Source of the DNA: JANOBJ01 sp031411575
GTDB lineage: Bacteria > Pseudomonadota > Gammaproteobacteria > Burkholderiales > Burkholderiaceae_C
Direction of reading: 5' to 3'
NCBI GenBank assembly: GCA_031411575.1
Contig: JANOBJ010000016.1
Coordinates: 1-48,711, forward strand
DNA: 48,711 bases
A model generated the notes under the pieces. That model had not been told where the DNA came from. It saw only the letters and a program-made list of their open reading frames with translations, and ran no database searches. The first letter of the stretch is position 1; every line of letters begins with the position of its first letter. The position numbers and the translations under genes were made by a program. Shown in pieces: positions 16,042 to 23,244 of the stretch.

Positions 16042-17804
16042 GGCGCTTCGCCGCCCTGTTCAGCGAACTCGACAGCACCACCTCGACCAACGCCAAGGTG
16101 GCGGCGCTGCAGCGCTACTTTGCCGGCGCTGACGCCGCCGACGCGGCCTGGGGGGTGTACTTTTTGTCGGGCGGCAAGCCACGCCAGGTGGTGAAAACGG
16201 CCCAGTTGCGCGCGCTGGCCACCGAGGCGGCGGGCATCGAGGACTGGCTGTTCGAGGAGTGCTACCAGGCGGTGGGTGACCTGGCCGAGACCATCGCGCA
16301 CATCCTGCCGACCGAGGGCGAGCCGACGGATGTGCCACTGGCCGAATGGATTGAGCAGCGGCTGCTGCCCCTGCGCGGCCTGCCGGGCGACGAGGTGGCG
16401 CAGCGCGTGCGCGGCTACTGGCGCGAGCTGGATGCGCCGGGCCGCTTTTTGCTGACCAAGCTGGTGGGTGGCGGTTTCAGGGTGGGGGTGAGCAAGCTCC
16501 TGGTGCAGCGCGCGCTGGCGGCGCACGCGGGCATCGACGCCAAGCGCGTGGCGCAGCGGATGATGGGCTATACCGATGGCAAAAGCCTGCCAAGCGCTAC
16601 TAAATATAGAGCATTGATTGACGAGGGGACGGGCACTACAGGCACTTTTGATGATGAAGGGCAGCCCTACCCGTTCTTTCTGGCGCATGCACTCGACAAG
16701 GGCCTAGAAGCCGCGCCCGGCGCGCTCGAAGCCCGGCTCGGCGCGGTGTCGGACTGGCTGGTGGAGTGGAAATACGACGGCATCCGGGGCCAGATCGTGC
16801 GGCGCGGCAGCGGCACGGCGTCGCAGGTCTGGGTCTGGTCGCGCGGCGAAGAGCTGGTGACCGAGCGCTTTCCCGAGCTGGTGGCGCTGGCGCAGGCGCT
16901 GCCCGACGGCACCGTACTGGACGGCGAAATCGTGGTGTGGCTGCCCGACGCGGACGGTCCGGCGCCGTTTGCGCTGCTGCAGCAGCGCATCGGCCGCAAG
17001 ACGCTCGGCCGCAAGGTGCTGGCCGATGCGCCGGTCAGCTTCATCGCCTACGACCTGCTGGAGCAGGGCGGCCAGGACATTCGCGCGTTGCCCCAGCACG
17101 AGCGCCGTGCCCGGCTGGAAGCGGTGCTGGCCGGCAGCGCGTTCCGCCTGTCGCCGCGGGTGCAGCGCGAATCGTGGGCGGCGCTGGCTGAACTGCGGGC
17201 CGAGTCGCGGGCGCGCGGGGTCGAAGGCTTCATGCTCAAAGCTCTGACCAGCGCCTACGGCACTGGCAGGCAAAAAAGGGGTCAGAGCCCGAATTTGGCT
17301 GCGCCAATATCGGGGTCCGACCCCATTTTTGCCTGGTGGAAATGGAAGATCGACCCCATGACCATCGACTGCGTGCTGATCTACGCCCAGGCCGGGCACG
17401 GCCGCCGCGCCTCGGTGTACACCGACTACACCTTTGCCGTCTGGAGCCGCCCGCCGGTGAGTGCTGCGGAGGCTGAGTCGGTGCTGGACGCGATTGCCCG
17501 GAAAGAGCCCGCCGAACCCGGCCAGCTTCAACTAGTCGCCTTCGCCAAAGCCTATTCCGGCCTGACCGACGAGGAATTCAAGGCGGTGGACTCGGTGATC
17601 CGCAAGACCACGCTGGAGAAGTTCGGCCCGGTGCGCAGCGTGCGGCCGTCGCTGGTGTTTGAGCTGGGTTTTGAAGGCATCAACCGCAGCCCGCGCCACA
17701 AAAGCGGCATTGCGGTGCGTTTTCCACGCATGCTGCGCATCCGGACTGACAAGCCGCTGGCCGGGGCCAATACCCTGCAAGACCTCGAATTGCTACTAAA
17801 ATAA
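16038..17804 (+). CDS. ATP-dependent DNA ligase with in-frame repeat insertions
   Basis: 588 residues. An N-terminal ligase domain (to about 190) is followed by the nucleotidyltransferase core with the AMP-accepting lysine in EWKYDGIRGQ, motif III/IIIa-like DGEIVVW and FIAYDLLE, motif IV EGFMLKAL and motif V WWKWKIDP. The OB-fold end follows (FELGFEGINRSPRHKSGIAVRFPR). It seals nicks using ATP and is coupled to the upstream exonuclease. Three repeats are read through. A family A copy (16596-16654) sits before DEGQPYPFFLAHALDKG. A GGGGTC inverted-repeat element (17271-17330) lies between motifs IV and V. A second family A copy at 17790 provides the last codons and the TAA stop. Confidence 0.9.
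   Translation: MRRFAALFSELDSTTSTNAKVAALQRYFAGADAADAAWGVYFLSGGKPRQVVKTAQLRALATEAAGIEDWLFEECYQAVGDLAETIAHILPTEGEPTDVPLAEWIEQRLLPLRGLPGDEVAQRVRGYWRELDAPGRFLLTKLVGGGFRVGVSKLLVQRALAAHAGIDAKRVAQRMMGYTDGKSLPSATKYRALIDEGTGTTGTFDDEGQPYPFFLAHALDKGLEAAPGALEARLGAVSDWLVEWKYDGIRGQIVRRGSGTASQVWVWSRGEELVTERFPELVALAQALPDGTVLDGEIVVWLPDADGPAPFALLQQRIGRKTLGRKVLADAPVSFIAYDLLEQGGQDIRALPQHERRARLEAVLAGSAFRLSPRVQRESWAALAELRAESRARGVEGFMLKALTSAYGTGRQKRGQSPNLAAPISGSDPIFAWWKWKIDPMTIDCVLIYAQAGHGRRASVYTDYTFAVWSRPPVSAAEAESVLDAIARKEPAEPGQLQLVAFAKAYSGLTDEEFKAVDSVIRKTTLEKFGPVRSVRPSLVFELGFEGINRSPRHKSGIAVRFPRMLRIRTDKPLAGANTLQDLELLLK
16596..16654 (+). repeat. Repeat family A copy 4, in frame in the DNA ligase
   Basis: Core GCTACTAAATATAGAGC, then ATTGATTGACGAGGGGAC and GGGCACTACAGGCACTTTTG, match the core and tail of family A (compare 3248-3311). 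It encodes a hydrophilic insert ATKYRALIDEGTGTTGTF ahead of the conserved DEGQPYPFFLAHALD. Confidence 0.65.
17271..17330 (+). repeat. GGGGTC inverted-repeat element (REP-like) in frame in the DNA ligase
   Basis: CAAAAAAGGGGTCAGAGCCC and GGGGTCCGACCCCATTTTT are imperfect inverted copies about 20 bases apart. Elements with GGGGTCAGACCCC arms are widespread REP-like repeats, often mobilised by RAYT transposases elsewhere in a genome (general knowledge). The insertion adds about 20 residues between ligase motifs IV and V without breaking the frame. Confidence 0.7.
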
Positions 17805-17849
17805 TAGCAAACTATGACCGCTGGATGAGGACCACAAGCCAATTACAGG
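17790..17849 (+). repeat. Repeat family A copy 5, provides the ligase stop codon
   Basis: The core TTGCTACTAAAATAATAGCAA at 17790-17810 is followed by ACTATGACCGCTGGATGAGG and ACCACAAGCC. Read in the ligase frame the core gives L-L-L-K-stop, the TAA being at 17802-17804. Confidence 0.75.
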
Positions 17850-17877
17850 GATAATCATTCACTGGTACGATCATCGG

Positions 17878-18615
17878 ATGTTAATGCCCGCCCAAAACGC
17901 CATGAAACTCGCTGATCCTGCGCAACAGGATGACCAGGGCACGCCGGTGTCCGTCAAGATCCGTGAGCGCATCAACGCCGCCCGCAAGCGCTACCACGCC
18001 AATGACAACATCGCCGATTTCATTGAGCCTGGCGAGCTGGACGGCCTGCTCGACGAGGTCACCGCCAAGATGGAGGGCGTGCTGTCCAGCCTGGTGATCG
18101 ACACCGACAACGACCACAACACCGCCAACACCGCGCGCCGTGTGGCCAAGATGTACGTCAACGAGGTGTTCAACGGGCGCTACGTCAAGGTGCCCAACAT
18201 CACCGAGTTTCCCAACGCCGAGCACTTGAACGAGCTGATGATCGTCGGCCCGATCACGGTGCGCAGCGCCTGCAGCCACCATTTTTGCCCGGTCATCGGC
18301 AAGGTCTGGATCGGCGTGCTGCCCAATGAGCACACCAACGTGATCGGCCTTTCCAAATACGCGCGGCTGGCCGAATGGGTGATGGGCCGCCCGCAGATCC
18401 AGGAAGAAGCCGTGATCCAGCTGGCCGACCTGGTGATGGAAAAAACCCAGCCCGACGGCCTGGCCATCGTGATGGAAGCCAGCCACTACTGCATGGCCTG
18501 GCGCGGCGTGAAAGACATGGACAGCAAAATGATCAACTCCGTCATGCGCGGCGCCTTCCTGAAAGACGCCAACCTGCGCCGCGAATTCCTGGCGCTCATC
18601 CCGCGGAGGGCCTGA
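17878..18615 (+). CDS. folE: GTP cyclohydrolase I
   Basis: 245 residues. The zinc- and GTP-binding signatures are SACSHHFCPVIGKVWIGVLP (about residue 130), GLSKYARLAEWVMGRPQIQE and MEASHYCMAWRGVKD. The enzyme converts GTP to 7,8-dihydroneopterin triphosphate, the substrate of NudB encoded at 12512, in folate synthesis. The start is uncertain: ATG 17878, 17884 and 17902 are in frame and the first 20 residues are not conserved in style. The BLUF photoreceptor gene starts two bases after the stop, so the two are very probably co-translated. Confidence 0.95.
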   Translation: MLMPAQNAMKLADPAQQDDQGTPVSVKIRERINAARKRYHANDNIADFIEPGELDGLLDEVTAKMEGVLSSLVIDTDNDHNTANTARRVAKMYVNEVFNGRYVKVPNITEFPNAEHLNELMIVGPITVRSACSHHFCPVIGKVWIGVLPNEHTNVIGLSKYARLAEWVMGRPQIQEEAVIQLADLVMEKTQPDGLAIVMEASHYCMAWRGVKDMDSKMINSVMRGAFLKDANLRREFLALIPRRA

Positions 18616-18617
18616 CC

Positions 18618-19043
18618 ATGCTGGTACGCCTGCTCTACGTCAGCCGCGCGGTCGACCCCGCCTCGTCCGCCGCCACCGAATCGATTCTCTCCACCTCGCG
18701 GGCCCACAACATGGGCAACGGCATCACCGGCATCCTGTGCTATGGCGGCGGCATTTACCTGCAGGCCATCGAAGGCGGTCGCAACGCGGTGAACGAGCTC
18801 TATGGCCATATCGTGCGCGACATGCGCCACAAAGACGTGGCCCTGCTGCACTACGAAGAAATCACCGAGCGCCGCTTCGGCGGCTGGACCATGGGCCAGG
18901 TCAACCTGGCCAAGCTCAACACCTCGATCGTGCTGAAGTACTCGGAAAAGCCCGAACTCGACCCGTACGCTGTCTCGGGCCAGGTGTCGCTGGCATTGCT
19001 CGAAGAGCTGATGGCCACGGCGTCGATCATCGGCCGGGCTTGA
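18618..19043 (+). CDS. Stand-alone BLUF-domain blue-light sensor
   Basis: 141 residues from ATG 18618, with CGGAGGG just upstream inside the end of folE. All flavin-pocket residues line up with AppA at a constant offset of 14: Tyr7 (LLYVSR), Asn31 (RAHN), Gln49 (YLQAIEGG), Trp90 and Met92 (RRFGGWTMG). The protein should bind FAD and undergo the BLUF red shift in blue light. It has only a short C-terminal extension of about 45 residues (SVLALLEEL-like helix) and no output domain, so it probably acts by binding a partner. It lies between folE and a DUF429 gene, whose start overlaps its stop. Confidence 0.92.
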   Translation: MLVRLLYVSRAVDPASSAATESILSTSRAHNMGNGITGILCYGGGIYLQAIEGGRNAVNELYGHIVRDMRHKDVALLHYEEITERRFGGWTMGQVNLAKLNTSIVLKYSEKPELDPYAVSGQVSLALLEELMATASIIGRA

Positions 19044-19936
19044 AGCCCGCGCCCGTCCGGGGGCTGGCGCACGCCGCCGCAGCCGGGCCACTGCTGGCCG
19101 GCTGCGACTTCTCCAGCCGCCCCACGCGCAAAAAACCCATCGTTTTAGCCCTGGGGTCCGCATCCAGTGGTCGTTTGATGCTATTAAAAATAGAGCAATT
19201 TGACAGCCTGGAGGGCTTTGGCGGCTGGCTGCGCGCGCCCGCTGACTGGGTGGGTGCGTTTGATTTTCCCTTTGGCCTGCCGCGCGAGCTGGTCGAACAG
19301 CTGGGCTGGCCGACCGCGTGGGAAGCCTGCATGCGCCACTACGCGGGCTTGAGCCGCGAGGAGATTCGCGCCACCTTTGCCGCGTTTTGCGACGCCCGGC
19401 CAGTGGGAGGCAAATTCGCCCACCGCGCCACCGACCGGCCGGCCGGCGCCAGCCCGTCGATGAAATGGGTCAACCCGCCGGTGGCCTACATGCTGCACGC
19501 CGGGGTGCCGCTGCTGCTCGACGCGGGCGTGCACCTGCCCGGCCTGCACCCGGGCGAGCCCGCCAACCAGGACGCTGCCGGCCAGCCGCGCCGGGTCGCG
19601 CTGGAAGGCTACCCCGGCCTGCTGGCGCGGCAAATCCTGGGCAACCGGTCGTACAAAAGCGACGACAAGGCCAAGCAGACGCCAGACCGCCTGATCGCGC
19701 GCAAGGACGTGGTGACCGCGCTGGAGCACGGCCAGGCGCCGCTGGTGCAGCCGCTCGGCCTGCGTCTCAAACTCAGCCACGCGCAGCGCGACGCCCTGAT
19801 TGACGACGCCAGCGGCGACCGGCTGGACGCCGTGCTGTGCCTGGTGCAGGCGGCCTGGGCGCAGGCCCGGGGCGCACCGCGCTACGGGCTGCCCGAGCAG
19901 GTCGATCCGCTCGAAGGCTGGATCGTGGCTGCCTGA
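19040..19936 (+). CDS. DUF429-like predicted nuclease (RNase H-like fold)
   Basis: 298 residues if started at TTG 19040, which overlaps the BLUF stop (TTGA). No ATG or GTG allows inclusion of the first conserved motif. Conserved acidic positions fit an RNase H/RuvC-like fold: LAGCDFSSRPTRKKP (first Asp), GAFDFPFGLPRELV, VALEGYPGLLAR (Glu) and DDASGDRLDAVLCLVQAAWA (last Asp). GGKFAHRATDRPAGASPSMK is a further family block. The family is predicted to be nucleases but is not characterised. A family A repeat in minus orientation (19139-19198) is read in frame after KKPIVLALG. Confidence 0.7.
   Translation: MKPAPVRGLAHAAAAGPLLAGCDFSSRPTRKKPIVLALGSASSGRLMLLKIEQFDSLEGFGGWLRAPADWVGAFDFPFGLPRELVEQLGWPTAWEACMRHYAGLSREEIRATFAAFCDARPVGGKFAHRATDRPAGASPSMKWVNPPVAYMLHAGVPLLLDAGVHLPGLHPGEPANQDAAGQPRRVALEGYPGLLARQILGNRSYKSDDKAKQTPDRLIARKDVVTALEHGQAPLVQPLGLRLKLSHAQRDALIDDASGDRLDAVLCLVQAAWAQARGAPRYGLPEQVDPLEGWIVAA
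19139..19198 (-). repeat. Repeat family A copy 6, minus orientation, in frame
   Basis: Read on the minus strand: TTGCTCTATTTTTAATAGCA, then ATCAAACGACCACTGGATGC and GGACCCCAGGGCTAAAACGA, matching core and tail of family A. It encodes SASSGRLMLLKIEQ in the DUF429 gene. Confidence 0.65.
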
Positions 19937-19947
19937 GGTGTTTTAGG

Positions 19948-20007
19948 CATCAAATGTGCCTGTTGTCGTTGTCCTGTGGTCATAGTATGCTATTAATAAT
20001 ATAGCAA
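19948..20007 (-). repeat. Repeat family A copy 7, minus orientation, intergenic
   Basis: Read on the minus strand: TTGCTATATTATTAATAGCA, then TACTATGACCACAGGACAAC and GACAACAGGCACATTTGATG. This is a full-length copy in the 153-base gap between the convergent DUF429 and SulP genes. Confidence 0.75.
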
Positions 20008-20040
20008 TTGGTCGGGGCGCCGCAACCGGGCGCCGGGACG

Positions 20041-20060
20041 CTTGGACAGGCTCAGGACGA
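20041..20060 (+). repeat. Dispersed GACAGGCTCAGG-type repeat fragment
   Basis: CTTGGACAGGCTCAGGACGA resembles the widespread CCTTCGACAGGCTCAGGACA repeat, which also seeds the ubiJ tandem array. It lies just downstream of the SulP gene. Confidence 0.45.
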
Positions 20061-20089
20061 CCCGGGCCGGGCCAGGCAACCGCGCTGGC

Positions 20090-21751
20090 TCAAGCCGAAT
20101 CCAGCTCGCCCAGCGCCGCAATCGCCTCGCCGTCGGTGCGGTACATCCGCAGCAGCGGCCCGTCGGGCAGCTGGCCGGCCTTGCGCAGCACGTTTTCCAC
20201 CGGCAGCTTGATGCCGCTGATGTGCAGCGTGATGCCGCGCTCGGCCAGGCTCTCACGCAGCTGGCCGAAGGTTTCCACCCCGGTCGCGTCGATCCGGTTG
20301 ATCGGCTGCGCAAACAGGCAGACGTGGCGCACCTCGGGGTGGGCGGCCAGGTGCTCCAGGATGTTGCGCTCGAACCCGCTGGCCGAGGCAAAGTCAAACT
20401 CGGCGTCCATCCGCAGGCCGTACAGCCGCGCGGCCAGCGGCGGCAGCTGCCACAGGTGCCGGTCGCGCAGGCTGCCGTCCGGGTGCAGGCCGACTTCGAT
20501 GATGCGCGGGTGCAACCGGTGGTGTAAAAAGTGGGTCAGGCCCATCAGCACGCCCGCCAGCACGCCCCAGTAGATGCGCGGCGCCGTCAGCAGGGTCACG
20601 CCAAAGGTGACAAAGGCCGTGGTGGCTTCAACGCGGTCCAGTTTCCACAGCCCGATCAGCGCGCCCGGCCGCAGCAGACCGGCCACCGCCGCCACCACGA
20701 CTGCGGCCAGCACGGCGCGCGGCACGTGGTGGAGCGCCGGCGTCAGCAGCAGCAGGGCCAGCAGCACGAACATCACCGACGCCACCGACGCCCAGCCGGT
20801 TTTGGCGCCGGCGTACAGCGTGATCGCCGAACGCGAAAACGAGGTGCTGGTGGGGAAACTGCCGCTGAAGGCCGACGCCAGCTTGGCCAGGCCCTGGCCG
20901 ATCAGGTCCTGGTTGTCGTTCCAGCGCTTGCGGTCGCGCTGGGCCTCGATCTTGGCGCTGGAGGCGGTTTCGAGAAAGCTCACCAGCGCAATCACCATCG
21001 CCGGCACCACCAAAGCGCCGAGCGTCTCCCAGCCCGGCAGGCCCGGCCAATACGGGGTGGGCAGGCCGGAGGGCAGCGCGCCAATCACGGCGCCGTGGGC
21101 TGAGTACCCGCTTACTTTCGCCACCAAACCCGCACCCGCCACCACCAGCATGACCATTGGCAACCGCGGCGCCAACCGTTTGCCCAGCAGCAGCGCCGCC
21201 AGGCTGACGGCGCCAAAAGCCAGTGCAACGGTATCAAACCTGGGTGAACCGAACAGCCCGGCGAGCGGGCCTTGCAGTCCGAGCAGCGCCGGCAACTGCG
21301 AGGCGATGATCAGCAAGGCCGCCGCCTGCGTGAAGCCGGTCAGCACCGGCGAGCTGATCAGGTTGAGCAGCCAGCCAAAACCGCCCGCGCCCAGCACCAG
21401 CTGGATCACGCCCGACAAAATGGCCAGCCAGACCGCCAGCGACACCCACTGCGGGCTGCCGGGCGTGGCCAGCCCGGTGAGCGACGCTGCCACCAGGACG
21501 CAGGTCAGCGCAGCCGGGCCAACCGACAGGCGCGTGGAGCTGCCAAACAGCACCGCGACCAGCGACGGCAACAGGGCGGCGTACAGGCCGGTGACCAGTG
21601 GCATGCCTGCCAGACCCGCATAGGCCACCGACTGCGGCACCATCACCAGCGCCACGGTCAGCCCGGCCAGCACTTCACCGCGCAGCAGCGCGGCACTGGG
21701 TCTGGGCCAGGTCAAGAACGGAAAGAAGCGGGTGAGGCTGGAACGCAACAC
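20090..21751 (-). CDS. SulP-family inorganic anion transporter with STAS domain
   Basis: 553 residues. The membrane domain starts with FFPFLTWPRPSAALLRGEVL and LVMVPQSVAYAGLAGMPLVT, the conserved opening of SulP transporters, followed by about 12 helices. A cytoplasmic STAS domain covers roughly residues 420-540 (FASASGFERNILEHLAAHP ... RIDATGVETFGQLRESLAER). SulP proteins move sulfate, bicarbonate, chloride or organic anions; the ion cannot be told from sequence. The gene is divergent from the cytochrome cluster, with the 520-base AT-rich region between them, and convergent with the DUF429 gene. Confidence 0.9.
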   Translation of the reverse strand: MLRSSLTRFFPFLTWPRPSAALLRGEVLAGLTVALVMVPQSVAYAGLAGMPLVTGLYAALLPSLVAVLFGSSTRLSVGPAALTCVLVAASLTGLATPGSPQWVSLAVWLAILSGVIQLVLGAGGFGWLLNLISSPVLTGFTQAAALLIIASQLPALLGLQGPLAGLFGSPRFDTVALAFGAVSLAALLLGKRLAPRLPMVMLVVAGAGLVAKVSGYSAHGAVIGALPSGLPTPYWPGLPGWETLGALVVPAMVIALVSFLETASSAKIEAQRDRKRWNDNQDLIGQGLAKLASAFSGSFPTSTSFSRSAITLYAGAKTGWASVASVMFVLLALLLLTPALHHVPRAVLAAVVVAAVAGLLRPGALIGLWKLDRVEATTAFVTFGVTLLTAPRIYWGVLAGVLMGLTHFLHHRLHPRIIEVGLHPDGSLRDRHLWQLPPLAARLYGLRMDAEFDFASASGFERNILEHLAAHPEVRHVCLFAQPINRIDATGVETFGQLRESLAERGITLHISGIKLPVENVLRKAGQLPDGPLLRMYRTDGEAIAALGELDSA

Positions 21752-22271
21752 GTGTCAGATGCCGTCAACGGGCTTCAAAACGGGGAGAGTTGCAACCGTA
21801 CCACACTCCGTGAAACTCAGGTGCATTTGCGGACGTGGCAGTACGCGAGCTAGCCGACACATACTACTTAGTAGTTAATTTGTACGTCTCGGTACAAATT
21901 GAACATAAAGTTCGCAAAAATTGCACAAACAAACTGGCTTTGGGGCTTGGACCTGTGGCATGCAAGCTTTGACGTGGGCAGGCGTTCGACATCTCTAAAT
22001 TTAGCTACTTAGTTGTATATAGCGACCCAAGATTAAGCGTGTTTTAAGCCTAATTACAAAGAATTACGGCGATTATGTAGATTTTCACAATAGTCGGATG
22101 CTAGTCTCAAGTTACAAAAAAAGTTCCCCGCGAGTTCAGACTTTTTTGACGGCCGAAATGTGGTGACTGCCCAGATGGGTGGGCCACCCAGTTCGACAAC
22201 ACTTGAAGTCAGTCGCGGGGGCGATGCCAGTCTAAAACTGGCGTTAACCCTAAGTCGTTGGTGAGAACAAA
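21752..22271. promoter_or_regulatory. AT-rich regulatory region between sulP and the cytochrome operon
   Basis: No gene of credible length or composition was seen in these 520 bases. From about 21830 to 22130 the base composition falls well below the GC-rich flanks. Palindromes lie at 21863-21875 (ACTACT-T-AGTAGT), 21877-21900 and 21901-21913 (GAAC-5-GTTC). CTACTTAGT occurs at 21864 and again at 22005. TTGACG at 21969 could be a -35 box, but no good -10 lies 17 bases on. GGTGAG, 5-10 bases before the ATG at 22272, is the probable ribosome-binding site. Confidence 0.55.
21877..21900. promoter_or_regulatory. Perfect 9+6+9 palindrome, operator candidate
   Basis: AATTTGTAC and GTACAAATT are perfect inverted copies separated by GTCTCG. 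Size and symmetry fit a dimeric regulator site, with half-site centres about 15 bases apart. It lies 371 bases upstream of the first cytochrome-cluster gene and 125 bases upstream of the SulP start, so it could serve either. No known regulator was recognised from the sequence. Confidence 0.55.
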
Positions 22272-23231
22272 ATGAGTGCGACGTCGTTGAATCACGAGAC
22301 CCTGAAGGTCGCTACCAGCGCCTCCAGGTCGTCTTCGATGCACCGGAACACCGGGCATCTGTCGAGTTCCCCTACCGCCGACGCGCCGCGAACGCGTCGG
22401 CCGTTTGGGGATTTCCTGGTCTATTTCGTCCTGTTCGGGCTGACCTGGGGCGTCTGGCAGATCAGCCGCATGGGGTTTTTCAGCGCCGGTGACGACGTTG
22501 GCTACTGGATTGGGGTGGCCGGCGGCGTCATGATGCTGATGCTGTTCACCTATCCACTGCGCAAGCACTTCCGGTTCACGCACCGCTGGGGCAAGGTCAA
22601 GTGGTGGTTCATGGTGCACATGCTGCTGGGGGTCGGCGGCCCGCTGCTGATCCTGCTGCATTCCACGTTTCAGGTCCGCTCGCTCAATGCCGGGGTCGCG
22701 CTGTACAGCATGATCATCGTGGCCCTGAGCGGCGTGATTGGCCGGTTCATCTATGGCCACATCAACCGTGGCCTGCACGGCGAGCAGAGCAGTTTCCGCG
22801 ATCTGCAGTCGCGCGCCGGCCTGCACCAGCGTGAAGCCCGCTCGCGCCTGCGCTTTGCGCCCGCCGTGGAAGCCCGCCTGATCGCGTTTGGCGAGCACGA
22901 ACTGACCGCACGGCCCGGCTTCCTGGCCAGCCTGCGCCGGGTGTTCTGGCTGCCCGTGAAGCAGTGGCTCACCTACCGGGCGTGCATGGCCGAGTTGCGC
23001 AAACCGATGCGCGACCTCGCGGTGCGCGGCGGCTGGGACGAACGCAGCCAGGCCAAGCGGGATCGCCTGGCCCGAAAGCTGGTTCGCCGCTACCTCAACG
23101 CCGTGGTGCGCGTGGCGCAGTTCACCGCCTACGAGCGGCTGTTCTCGCTGTGGCATGTCGCGCACCTGCCGTTTGTCTATCTCCTCGTGATCAGTTCGAT
23201 CGTTCACGTTGTAGCCGTCCACGCCTACTGA
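22272..23231 (+). CDS. Inner-membrane protein with intramembrane histidines, head of the cytochrome operon
   Basis: 319 residues, family not recognised with certainty. Five hydrophobic segments: about 46-67, 76-94, 113-131, 140-162 and 292-317, with a basic soluble region (165-285) between the last two. Histidines lie in or next to helices: H116 and H130 in segment 3, H163 after segment 4, and H295, H298, H312 and H317 in segment 5. The 14-residue spacing of H116/H130 and 14 of H298/H312 is the sort seen in bis-His b-type haem helices, so this may be a quinol- or haem-binding membrane protein delivering electrons to the periplasmic cytochrome encoded next. That role is inferred from topology and context only. 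Confidence 0.65.
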   Translation: MSATSLNHETLKVATSASRSSSMHRNTGHLSSSPTADAPRTRRPFGDFLVYFVLFGLTWGVWQISRMGFFSAGDDVGYWIGVAGGVMMLMLFTYPLRKHFRFTHRWGKVKWWFMVHMLLGVGGPLLILLHSTFQVRSLNAGVALYSMIIVALSGVIGRFIYGHINRGLHGEQSSFRDLQSRAGLHQREARSRLRFAPAVEARLIAFGEHELTARPGFLASLRRVFWLPVKQWLTYRACMAELRKPMRDLAVRGGWDERSQAKRDRLARKLVRRYLNAVVRVAQFTAYERLFSLWHVAHLPFVYLLVISSIVHVVAVHAY

Positions 23232-23244
23232 TCCGGGGAACCGG

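Noticed and set aside
21969..21997. Sigma-70 promoter with TTGACG as -35 upstream of the conduit operon
   Set aside because: At the proper spacing the -10 would be TCTCTA, a poor match. Mentioned only as a possible -35 within the leader.
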